From NCBI GenBank assembly GCA_032622095.1, contig CP136068.1, positions 989,607 through 1,053,606 on the forward strand: a stretch of 64,000 nucleotides of DNA, read 5' to 3'. The notes beneath the pieces were generated by a model. That model did not search any database. It was not told the DNA's origin and saw nothing but the letters and a program-made list of their open reading frames with translations. Shown here piece after piece: positions 23,108-33,100 of this stretch. Source of the stretch: Siphonodentalium dalli (lineage: Eukaryota; Mollusca; Scaphopoda; Gadilida; Siphonodentaliidae). Both the position numbers and the translations under genes were made by a program. Every line of letters starts with the position of its first letter. The stretch's first letter is position 1.

Positions 23108-24256
23108 CTACGTGAGGGCGGCCGTGACCATATAAACCAAATTTATTCGTTTTCCACTCCGAAATGGCTGTCGACAGAATTTTGCCGGATGAATGCCAAT
23201 ATTGCATTTGTAGAAAACGTGTTTATAGACACACCCAGTACACACCAAGCCTGTATGGAACCGTACGCAGAAATCTCGAGGGACAGTGTTAGCTCTAGGC
23301 TTGTATGGCAGGTTTTGTTTTGGTGCCTCTGGTTGTTTATCGGTAGTTTGTTTGTCAAAACCTGCATCCATCCAAAATACTTGGTGAATGTCACTCCATT
23401 TCATTTGTTGGCGCTCTTTGAGTTTTCTGAACTCCCTATCATATTGGGCCCAATTACCTTTGCCATGCGCTATAGTGCGGATATTGGATTGGTACTTGAG
23501 CATTTGCCTGGCCACCAGATTTGCCGGGTCCCCGTTCTGTTCCAGGTAGACAGCCATGAATATTTCAAAAGCTATTGACCATTCCGCAAAGTTTTGGATA
23601 TCTTTGGAAGGCTTTGGGCTACACGTCAACACAAGAGTATTATTATTCAAACCTTCCATGGCTAAGGTGTACCCCAGGCAAGAATTGTTGGATGGTAAAA
23701 AAAACCTGTAAATCAATAAATTCACTAGTTGGGTTCCGCTATGCGCGGCTCTGGCATAAGTAGCGACCAATTGTTCTGCGATCGAGGACAATAATGGCAT
23801 ATATAATTGGCCCGCACCTGATAACTGAGAACTGCTGTGAAGAGAAGGCTGTGCAAATCCCGCCGACGAAAACATTGGTGTTCCGACAGCCTGGCTGGGT
23901 GATAGGCAAGTAAGAGGCATACTGCCCAATAACAGATTGGAAGACGCACTATAGATGGGAATACTGCCAGTAGCCCTGGTAGCGGCGGCTACTGTCAAAG
24001 CAGAGGCCTCCGTGTGAGGTCCCGAAGTAACATGAGTCACGGTTGCAGATGAGGTAAATGTAGTGGTAGGCGGAGGTGAAATCGGATGTTGGCTGGTGCG
24101 GTTGGATGCCCGGTCTGCCGCCGATGGCTGGAAAAACGTTGAAAGATCGTCATGTAAGGCATCGACTCTTGTTCGCCGCCTCTTTCCCGTGGTGAGTGAA
24201 TGGTGGCCGGACCTTTTGGGACCCATTTCTGCAAAAATAATTGTCCCATAAACCAT
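23108..24256 (-). CDS. Gag-like protein of the DIRS-like element
   Basis: An intact 382-codon frame. A better start than the first ATG is probably the Met at residue 11 (MGPKRSGHH, 24226), followed by a basic GKRRRTR stretch. The middle is Ser/Thr/Pro-rich and low in complexity. Residues about 210-290 are the conserved core (ILAEWSIAF-like region with W, DIHQVFW). Near the C-terminus C330, C339, C342, H346, C351, H356 and C361 form the cysteine/histidine cluster seen in Gag proteins of DIRS/Ngaro elements, presumably for nucleic-acid binding. It is followed by the RT pseudogene on the same strand. That it survives intact in an otherwise dead element is notable. Confidence 0.65.
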   Translation of the reverse strand: MVYGTIIFAEMGPKRSGHHSLTTGKRRRTRVDALHDDLSTFFQPSAADRASNRTSQHPISPPPTTTFTSSATVTHVTSGPHTEASALTVAAATRATGSIPIYSASSNLLLGSMPLTCLSPSQAVGTPMFSSAGFAQPSLHSSSQLSGAGQLYMPLLSSIAEQLVATYARAAHSGTQLVNLLIYRFFLPSNNSCLGYTLAMEGLNNNTLVLTCSPKPSKDIQNFAEWSIAFEIFMAVYLEQNGDPANLVARQMLKYQSNIRTIAHGKGNWAQYDREFRKLKERQQMKWSDIHQVFWMDAGFDKQTTDKQPEAPKQNLPYKPRANTVPRDFCVRFHTGLVCTGCVYKHVFYKCNIGIHPAKFCRQPFRSGKRINLVYMVTAALT

Positions 24257-25009
24257 AATGTGTAAATCAGAGCAGCAAATTGGCTCTAGTGGCTAGATGC
24301 CTCCCCCGGGACTAAATGCGCAGGGCTCGCTACTTGTTCGCCTGCTGGACGGAATGGTGTCAGGTGAGGAGAGTTTCTGTAAATATAGTACTGATACTTG
24401 CCTATAAAAAGTAAGCTCCCAATTAATAAATAATCGTGTGTTCTATTGGACACGATTTAGTCCTATTGGACACTAAAATAAGCCTCTAAATGTGCCATTC
24501 GTCCAAGTAGAAATGTGAAGGAATGTCATAGTGTGATATGGTACCAGATGCCAGTCTGCCTTCATGTACAAACTCGGGAGAAATGGGGGGGGGGGGGGGG
24601 GGGAGTCATATAAGGAAGATAAATCTGTAAAGCCATTTATTTGGCCGGCAGGAGAAATAGCTATGTATCCATGGAAACTCTTGTTACCTGTCCACCGGAT
24701 GTCTCCGAGGGGGCCAATGTCCGACCAACAAACCGGCGATTGTGTTGGAGATGCATGAAAACTATCTGATCTTTATCGAACTGATGTGGACAGGAATACA
24801 TTGGAGTTACATATTTGTGATAGAAATAGCAGGATTAGTGCTATGATTGAGTGATAGTAATTTTTTTATTTTTTTTTGTAAAATCATATGGTCTCACTCC
24901 ATGCCATCAAGAGTGTAATTAATCTCCCGGTGATTGAAAGGAGCAGCAACTAGCTCCAACCCTGTTTGATATATGGAATAATCCAATCCTTGTGCTCCAA
25001 TAGGCGGTC
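24257..25009. other. Stretch between Gag and the SGNH-like fragment
   Basis: Non-coding. It contains a G-run of about 19 (24585-24603) and the word CTACTTGTTCGCCTGC, which may be terminal debris of the DIRS-like element. Confidence 0.35.
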
Positions 25010-25396
25010 CTACCGGGAGAATGATAGGTCAATAAATCGGGCCACCGCATGTAAAATAGCTCCCCGCACAATTCGGTAGAATAGCTTCAAACAGTCATCA
25101 GTCAAATGAATACCATCGGGCAATAATTTCATTAGGGCTTTATTGCCCAGGCCTAAATGTGGCCAAAAAGCCAACTGAGAATGTGGCTGAGGCAGAATTG
25201 AATGGCAAAATGTCTTAAGTAAATGGTTGACATAAGTCTTCTGGCCATTGTAAATATGTCGCGGCTTTGGAGAGGTAATCCAAGTGGGGCAACCGTTACA
25301 CCTGGACCTGACCCTGAGTCGGAGCTTCGTGCAGGAAAATAATTGTCCAATAAACACTATTTTTACCCCCAATTCGCGCACCAACCTCCGAGCCAA
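25010..25396 (-). pseudogene. SGNH/GDSL-hydrolase-like fragment, likely retroelement-borne
   Basis: A 128-codon frame. VKIVFIGQLF (residues 11-20) resembles the block with the oxyanion region, and LPDGIHLTDDCLKLF (92-106) carries the D-x-x-H dyad (D94, H97) of the SGNH C-terminal block. RIVRGAILHAVARF follows, as in the hydrolase-like ORFs I recall from Ngaro/DIRS-type elements. The nucleophile block (GDS) is not seen, so it is partial. The open frame continues a little upstream to about 25440 without a Met. It lies 0.75 kb upstream of the DIRS Gag on the same strand, suggesting the 3' end of a neighbouring or rearranged copy. Confidence 0.5.
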
Positions 25397-25750
25397 TGTC
25401 AGGTTTTTGCGGATATTAACGAACGAATGTGCCGCAAGAAATGAAAAGACAAATACATGTATACATGTGTGTCAAATAAGGGAAGTCTACAAGGGTTGAA
25501 TAAATTGTCAAGTTCAAAAAAAAAAATTCCCGTAAGATAAACCCGACTTCCCTGTATGAAAATCTCTACGCAAAAGATAGCAATCTCTACCAGAGCGCAC
25601 CAGTCACGCTTCCTTTCTGAGTGTTACCGAGTCATCTAGGGAGGTAAACCATGCATGGAGTTTGGTTGTTTACCTCAAGACACGACACATTATGGTTTCC
25701 GTCTGTGCATAAAGCCAGCTAAGGTGCCATGCCCCAAGCTGTGTATATGC

Positions 25751-26340
25751 TTAAAGGGGTACTGTACGACAAATGTTGTTGTTGGTTTTAATAGTCTCAG
25801 AGTCGGAGAATAAGGTAAAAAAAAATTCATTATTTGAAAGTCTGTTGAGTACGAAGTAGTGTTACGGATGACAAATTTACCGGAATGCAAAAATACAAAT
25901 TGTCGTTGTCGAGTAATTTTTGTACAGTTTTCAACCAAATGAATCAAATAAAAGTTATATTATATGCATACTAGTCCCATATAATCATTTAAGTTATTGT
26001 ATCTTCGCTAGTCAGTGAGTGGCTTGAGTGTTCTCCCGTATCATCATAATATTTTAAGCGATCGTGTGTGCGATCGGTTTAACAATCCAGTATCCCTCAA
26101 TTACTTTATCTGATTACGGAAATTCGTAATTTAATTGACGCCATTTTATGGCTCCAGTCATAAATTAAATTTATATCAAATTATTAACTTTTAAATTATT
26201 AAATTTTAAGATAGCCTATTAACCTGAGCGTTTACAGAATACATCTTCGACTCAAATTACTTATGTTTCTATATATTATCGATATTAGATGGTTGTTGTC
26301 ACCGGAAATTTAATGAAAATGGCGTACAGTACCCCTTTAA
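25751..26340. mobile_element. TTAA-flanked MITE (AGGGGTACTGTAC family), copy 1
   Basis: It starts TTAAAGGGGTACTGTACG and ends CGTACAGTACCCCTTTAA, inverted repeats of about 18 bp including the TTAA target. It is 590 bp and non-coding. An almost collinear copy is at 41571-42161 (591 bp), with diverged members in the arms of the inverted repeat at 11159-14870. Shared internal words are TCGTTGTCGAGTAATTTTTG and GCCATTTTATGGCTCCAGTC. Confidence 0.8.
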
Positions 26341-26438
26341 GCACAAATCATTTTTTAAAGTGAATTTGGCCTCCCATATACAGGCCAATTTTTAAGAATC
26401 TACCTGGTATATTTAACTTTTTATTTCCATTCTAGTAT

Positions 26439-26538
26439 NNNNNNNNNNNNNNNNNNNNNNNNNNNNNNNNNNNNNNNNNNNNNNNNNNNNNNNNNNNNNN
26501 NNNNNNNNNNNNNNNNNNNNNNNNNNNNNNNNNNNNNN
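26439..26538. other. Assembly gap (100 N)
   Basis: Exactly 100 N characters, at the left edge of the satellite array. True length unknown. Confidence 0.99.
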
Positions 26539-28069
26539 CCCCACCCAGCACCTACATGACAAAAAAATAATCTTATGGTTTTATCGCTTGTTTTGCTTTA
26601 TATAGTCATGAAACAGCGAGAAATTAACTTCTTCTGAGAACAAGTTGTTTGAGTCAGGGTTTGGGTGGGGGGGGGAAGATGTCCAGGTCAGGATATCTTC
26701 CCCCCCCCCCCCCCACCCAGCACCTACATGACAAAAAAATTATCTTATGGTTTTATCGCTCGTTTTGCTTTATATAGTCATGAAACAGCGAGAAATTAAC
26801 TTCTTCTGACAACAAGTTGTTTGAGTCAGGGTTTGGGGTGGGGGGGAAGATGTCCAGGTTAGGATATCTTCCCCCCCACCCAGCACCTACATGACAAAAA
26901 AATAATCTTATGGTTTTATCGCTTGTTTTGCTTTATATAGTCATGAAACAGCGAGAAATTAACTTCTTCTTAGAACAAGTTGTTTGAGTCAGGGTTTGGG
27001 GTGGGGGGGAAGATGTCCAGGTCAGGATATCTTCCCCCCCACCCAGCACCTACATGACAAAAAAATAATCTTATGGTTTTATCGCTTGTTTTGCTTTATA
27101 GTCATGAAACAGCGAGAAATTAACTTCTTCTGAGAACAAGTTGTTTGAGTCAGGGTTTGGGGTGGGGGGGGGGGGAATTGTCCAGGTCAGGATATCTCCC
27201 CCCCCCCACCCAGCACCTACATGACAAAAAAAATAATCTTATGGTTTTATCGCTTGTTTTGCTTTATATAGTCATGAAACAGCGAGAAATTAACTTCTTC
27301 TGAGAACAAGTTGTTTGAGTCAGGGTTTGGGGTGGGGGGGGGGGGGGGGGGAGATAAAACCATAAGATTATTTTTTTGTCATGTCGGTGCTGGGTGGGGG
27401 GGGGGGGGAAGATATCCTGACCTGGACATCTTCCCCCCTACCCAAACCCTGACTCAAACAACTTGTTCTCAGAAGAAGTTAATTTCTCGCTGTTTCATGA
27501 CTATATAAAGCAAAACGAGCGATAAAACCATAAGATTATTTTTTTGTCATGTAGGTGCTGAGTGGGGGGGAAGATATCCTGACCTGGACATCTTCCCCCC
27601 CACCCAAACCCTGACTCAAAAAACTTGTTAGAAGAAGTTAATTTCTCGCTGTTTCTTGACTATATAAAGCAAAACGAGCGATAAAACCATAAGATTATTT
27701 TTTTGTCATGTAGGTACTGGGTGGGGGGGAAGATATCCTGACCTGGACATCTTCCCCCCCACCCAAACCCTGACTCAAATAACTTGTTCTCAGAAGAAGT
27801 TAATTTCTCGCTGTTTCATGACTATATAAAGCAAAACAAGCGATAAAACCATAAGATTATTTTTTTGTCATGTCGGTGCTGGGTGGGGGGGAAGATATCC
27901 TGACCTGGACATCTTCCCCCCCACCCAAACCCTGACTCAAACAACTTGTTCTCAGAAGAAGTTAATTTCTCGCTGTTTCATGACTATATAAAGCAAAACG
28001 AGCGATAAAACCATAAGATTATTTTTTTGTCATGTAGGTGCTGAGTGGGGGGGAAGATATCCTGACCTG
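26539..28069. repeat. Hairpin-bearing satellite array with internal inversion, left part
   Basis: Units of about 165 bp carry GCACCTACATGACAAAAAAA, TTATGGTTTTATCGC, CATGAAACAGCGAGAAATTA and AACAAGTTGTTTGAGTCAGG, separated by G- and C-tracts. From 26539 to about 27340 they run one way. At about 27335-27355, after a long G-run, the array flips and runs as the reverse complement. Every unit junction contains GGGGGAAGAT..TCC paired with GGA..ATCTTCCCCC, a hairpin of about 14-17 bp with the loop TGACCT. The array continues at 37467 after the LTR retrotransposon. Confidence 0.85.
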
Positions 28070-28604
28070 TGTCCGATAGTACATACGATAGTTATGTGTT
28101 GTTATATGTGTTCCTGGAATCTAGGATAAACTTCCTTTCCCCAGTGATTGTAACTGCTAGGGTTAATTGTATAGATAAGCACAATACATAGAAGACAGAT
28201 TATATATAGTGTAGAAACACACACGCATCATTAACAAGATCACATTCTTAAGTGGTTATGACTGGTAGCAACCATTGTATAAGTTAGGGTGGATAAAGCC
28301 AGTATCATTCTATAAGACAGTATATAGTTATACACGTCATATCCAAGTGTATCATGTATCTCGGACCTTATTTAAGAGGCATGATACACCAGAGGTGGGA
28401 ATAACTACCCGTGCTCTGAAGCGGGAGCTTCACTTGTCCGACAACCTTGCTACTATACCAATACCTCTGTTCTTCCACCTATGTACTGTGCTTATCGAGA
28501 AAGACTTATACATATATATAAAGTATGAAGATCTATGAACCAGTTATTGTTATCAATGTTCCCGACACGGCCAATTCAACATCTAAACCCTAGACACCGG
28601 GACA
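28070..28604 (+). repeat. 5' LTR
   Basis: Starts TGTCCGATAGTACATACG and ends CTAGACACCGGGACA. It holds a possible TATA box (CATATATATAAAG, 28511-28523) and a perfect 10-bp inverted repeat GTGTATCATG / CATGATACAC (28347-28356, 28380-28389) that could form a hairpin in the RNA. The small ORF at 28275 lies wholly in the LTR and is not treated as a gene. Confidence 0.95.
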
Positions 28605-28605
28605 A

Positions 28606-28620
28606 TGGTGCCGTAGCAGT
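28606..28620 (+). promoter_or_regulatory. Primer-binding site
   Basis: TGGTGCCGTAGCAG begins one base after the 5' LTR. TGG complements the CCA tail of a tRNA. From memory, the first nine bases (TGGTGCCGT) complement the 3' end of metazoan tRNA-His; the match weakens afterwards, so the primer identity is tentative. Confidence 0.6.
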
Positions 28621-28900
28621 AAACCAGAACTTGTGTTTCGTCACGGAATGGTGCTCGTGAGCTTGGAACCAGAACTTGTGTTTTCGTTCATACGTGAGTA
28701 CTTACTATACCAACCAGGACGTTTCTTTTCGTCTAATAATTTCAAATTAAATATACACAATACCCGCACTATGTTCTAGAGCAATTCTGTAATGTCACAA
28801 TTAGAATGTGCATGTGCCAACCCAACTCAAATTATTCATTTCTTATATACCTGCACTTTTGCCTTTTCTATTCCCAATTACTTTAGTAATTAAAATCAAG

Positions 28901-30100
28901 ATGAATATGACACAAAGTCACCTTTCCTGTCCTTCCTTTTCGGACGACGTTAATTATAGTAGCGCCCAAATTGATGGAGAGATAGAGCGAATGCGATCTA
29001 TATTGCATGAAACCCATGAAAATCACGAGGTACGAAACGCAAATGACAGCGTCGTACTAGATCGCATTTCCACACAATTGGGTCATTTTAATAGTGCAAT
29101 AGACCAACAGTTGGACGCCACACGCATTTCGTCAGCAATTCAGATGGCAACTGGTGTGACAAATGTTATCACCCCTTTTTCGGGAGACCCTAAATCTTTT
29201 CTTGAATGGACCAACGAATTATATCGTTATGGCCAAGCAATTGCTGCGACTGATCAAACATTAATTAAATTTGCTCTGCAGACGAGCAGAGGTTCAGTTT
29301 TCGAATTTTTAACTCAGTTCACACAAGAACGCATAAATGCCGATGGTGTGATCAGAAGTACATGGGCAGAAATCAAGCAGGAATTAAAAGTTCGATATAG
29401 CGAAGCAAAAGATAACAGAGATGCGCTCCTTATTTTTCAAGCAGCACAGCAAACACCTGACGAATCTGTACAAGTTTTTTCTGATAGATTACAATCATTA
29501 GCGATCGATGTGTATGGGCTAGTAAATATTCGACAAAAAGTCGCCCAATTATATATGTGTGAACAATTCATCACAGGATTAAAGAGTAAATTATTGAGAG
29601 ATAAACTTTTGCGAGAAGATCCACAGACCTTAAATCAAGCAACCGATCTCGCTTTAAGAGAATATACTATTCAACACCGATTACAATCTTATTATAGCCA
29701 GAATAATAAGAATACTGATCGTAATTATCGATCATTTCGTGATAATAATTATTCTAGTATGGAAGGCAATAAATTTCATGGACGGAACACTGGTAATAAA
29801 TTTAATGCGCCCGCCACACCAGAAAGACGATGGCCAAGGTATTTACAGGGTAGAAATTCATTTAGCTCATATTATTCGAATAATAATCAGCGCCCACGGA
29901 TTGGATTATATTCTAAACAAAATAGATATGATAACACGCGAAGTTGGCCTAATGTTCAACATATACGACAATCACGAACTTCTATGTTTAATCCACAGAC
30001 CCACGCATTTCAATTATGCCGATATTGTTGGAAATCTGGTCATAATATCACATGGTGTCGAAGACGTTTGGATGCAATGAATAAACATTATTTAAACTAA
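28901..30100 (+). CDS. gag: Gag of the LTR retrotransposon
   Basis: The open frame starts at 28808 (430 codons), but the Met at 28901 (MNMTQSHL, 399 residues) is the more plausible start. The intervening 31 residues are hydrophobic and unlike Gag, and ATCAAGATG is a reasonable context. The core contains ITPFSGDPKSFLEW, the usual opening of Ty3/Gypsy Gag, then an alpha-rich region to about residue 290 (TDLALREYTIQHRL), an Asn/Arg-rich linker, and a single zinc knuckle CRYCWKSGHNITWC (C-x2-C-x4-H-x4-C) close to the C-terminus. Its role is to form the particle and bind the RNA. The stop TAA (30098-30100) directly follows the slippery heptamer TTTAAAC, which lets a fraction of ribosomes enter pol. 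Confidence 0.9.
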   Translation: MNMTQSHLSCPSFSDDVNYSSAQIDGEIERMRSILHETHENHEVRNANDSVVLDRISTQLGHFNSAIDQQLDATRISSAIQMATGVTNVITPFSGDPKSFLEWTNELYRYGQAIAATDQTLIKFALQTSRGSVFEFLTQFTQERINADGVIRSTWAEIKQELKVRYSEAKDNRDALLIFQAAQQTPDESVQVFSDRLQSLAIDVYGLVNIRQKVAQLYMCEQFITGLKSKLLRDKLLREDPQTLNQATDLALREYTIQHRLQSYYSQNNKNTDRNYRSFRDNNYSSMEGNKFHGRNTGNKFNAPATPERRWPRYLQGRNSFSSYYSNNNQRPRIGLYSKQNRYDNTRSWPNVQHIRQSRTSMFNPQTHAFQLCRYCWKSGHNITWCRRRLDAMNKHYLN

Positions 30101-33100
30101 AACATTCCACCCAGAGCGGAGCATCTGAGTGGAATCGTGTAAAAAGCAAGAATAATAATCAAGCTAACGCTCCATCATGGAATAAATGGCATGCACACAG
30201 AACAAACGGGAAAGAATTATGTTGGAATAAATCAGATAGAGATGGTAAAAATAATGTTCACAGGCCATTTCATCAAAGCTTACCGCATATACATAAAACT
30301 AAAATATCCGCGCCCGTGAAAACAAGAGCTCCATACACATCGCATAAGACTTACGATAAGCCTTACAATCATAAACAAACACCACCGGTGATACAACACC
30401 AGAAAAATATTAAATCAAATTTATCAATTCCGGAATATCAAAATAATTCAAACTTAATGAAAGGCATAAATGCACAAGTGGCATCATCGATACTGATTAC
30501 CATAGGCACACAAAAATATCGAGCCATTCTTGATAGTGGAGCCGATATCAGTTTATGTTCATTAAAATTTTATAACAATTTAAAATATAAACCGAAAATG
30601 CAAGAAACGCAGTTTCATGCAACATCTGCAAGTGGGGATGCACTAACCATAAATGGTTTCATCATATTAAATTTCCACATTAATAAATTAAAGATCTCAC
30701 ATAAATTCTATGTTTGCTCAAACATGCATCGATCTTTATTGATCGGCAGAGATTTTCTCAGTGGAAACGGCGCCAGACTATACTTCGACCGCCAAATAAT
30801 GAAGATTCGCGGAACAATCATTCCGCTTATACAAGATATTCACGTTGCAACCTTGGTCAGAATACAGTCTGCCCATGTTATTCCACCAAAGACAACGATA
30901 TTAACGAAAGCGCGTATAATTGGAGGTAATAAATTGTTTGCCACGAAATTTCTGCAGGTGGAACCAATAGACGAAGGGTTTATGGGGAATGAACCTGGGT
31001 TGACAGCCGAATATACTGCAAGCACTAACAGCGAAAGTATACCTGTACTCATAAGCAATTACACAGATAAGCATTTTAATTTGCGACGTGGATGTATTGT
31101 CGGCAGGGTGTCTGCTGTAAGGTGTGTGGAAACACCTCATCCGAATAACAATGAAATAAAAGAACAGATTAATTTGGATGATGTACAAGTTCCCGATTCA
31201 TTTAGGGACGATGTAATACCACTAATTCGAAATAATAGTGATATTTTCGCTACAAAATTAACCGAATTAGGATGTACCACGGCTGTGACCATGAAGATTC
31301 CCACGGGAGACCACCCACCAATAAGGTTAATGCCTTATCGATGCCCATTGAAAAAGCGTGAAATTCTTAGTGATAAAATTGATGAATTATTACAAGCAAA
31401 AATAATTTCACCAGCCCCAGCAACTGAATGGTCATTTCCGTGTATGGTTCTAAGAAAATCAGATGATTCATATCGATTTATAGCCGACCTTCGCAGACTT
31501 AATGCTATCACAAAACCCACATTCTTCCCAATCGATCAAATCGAGGATATCTTGGCCGAAATGAAGGGAGTTAAATATATAACAGTTCTCGATTGTTTTT
31601 CCGCATATAATTGCATTCCGATACATCACGCGGATCGAAGTAAGGCAACTATCACTTGTTTTAGAGGGAATTTTTCGTTTAACCGCGCCTGTTTCGGTGC
31701 CATTGGAAGTTCTAGTGCCTTTCTTCAACTCATGAATCGTGTGTTGGAGGGGATTAAAGGATGTCGCGCCTATGTCGACGATTTAATTTTGTACTCAGTG
31801 GATAAGAAGTCCCATTTAAGACTTCTTCAAGAAGTATTTGATCGCCTTAGGAAGTTTAATGTGAAATTAAAGTTAAAGAAATGTTCATTCTTTAAAACAG
31901 AATGCTCATTTTTGGGGCACATCGTTGACCAACATGGTGTTAGACCAGATGCTCATAAAGTGAAAGCAATTCAAAATTTAGCACCGCCAACAAATGTGAA
32001 ACAAGTGAGAAGTGTTATAGGATCATTCTCGTGGTTCCGGAAATTTATTCCTAAATTTAGTGAAATTTGTGGACCTTTGGTAGAATTAACAAAGAAAAAC
32101 ACAAAATTTGAATGGACGCATGAATGTGATAAGGCATTTCAAAAATTGAAATCTGATTTAACAGAAGCCACATATCTCGCATATCCAGATAAAAATAAAC
32201 CATTCATCATGTATACTGATGCCAGCGCGCATGCTATTGCAGCAGTGATTACACAGTCACGTGACCCAGGTGACCCGTGTATATCAAGATCGAATACGGA
32301 AAATCCTATACATTTTATTTCCGCACGGCTGAATAAATCTCAAATTCGTTCATGGAGTACATTAGAACGGGAATGCTTTGCTATTTATTGGGCAATAAAG
32401 AAACTTCAATTTTATATCAGCGGGTCTCCGTTAATTATAAAGACTGACCACAAGGTATTAACCCATATGTTATCTGCTCCCATGGACAATAAAAATGTCG
32501 CACGTTGGGCTGTGTGCATAGCTGCCTACAAGCCGCAGATAATCCACATACCCGGCAAAGAGAATATATTTGCAGATTATTTATCACGACCGGAAAAGTT
32601 ACAAACTGGTATGTCAGAGGTGCCAGATCAGTCCGACGTAACCGGCCCTGAACGAGAAGTACCAATGGATGTTGAAATAATTGACACATCTAAATTAAAC
32701 ACAAAACAATATGCAAATTGTCGCATAGACAAAATTCTACCTGAAAATCAAGAAGCAATTCAGTTAGAGGGGTTTGACATACAATTTGAACAAGAACGCG
32801 ATATCGAAGCAATAGAGATTGTTCAAAAATTAAATTCCACCAAACCACCCAGACAAATAGCAGATAAATATATAGTAATTAAAGATGTGCTATATTTCAT
32901 CAGTAATCATGATGATGATCCAGATATACGCCTATTTATTCCCGCAAATATTCGACAAGCTGTACTCAAACAATACCATGACTTAGCAGGACATTTTTCC
33001 ACAGTTAAGACTTTTGCAACAGCAAAACTTAAATATTACTGGCCAAATATGTATAGAGATATACATAATTATTGTCAAGCTTGCATGATTTGTAAAATGA

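Larger units (their letters stand above)
17455..24256 (-). mobile_element. Degraded DIRS-like tyrosine-recombinase retrotransposon
   Basis: Read on the minus strand the order is Gag (24256-23108), reverse transcriptase (23063-22579 and 19712-19225), RNase H (about 19310-18640) and tyrosine recombinase (about 18640-17455). This is the order of DIRS/Ngaro/PAT elements, which use a tyrosine recombinase in place of an integrase. Apart from Gag, every frame is broken. A Helentron-like element (19720-22578) splits the RT, and a 270-280 bp segment is duplicated. Termini (split direct or inverted repeats) were not resolved; the word CTACTTG(C/T)TCGC occurs at both 17217 and 24330 and may be terminal debris. 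Confidence 0.75.

Noticed and set aside
28275-28538. 87-codon ORF, found again identically at 37137-37400
   Set aside because: It lies entirely inside each LTR and is duplicated only because the LTR is. There is no domain and no evidence of a product.
30316-30318. ATG at 30316 as the real start of Pol
   Set aside because: The frame is open back to 30085 and a -1 frameshift signal at 30091 explains its expression as Gag-Pol. This internal Met has no need to initiate.
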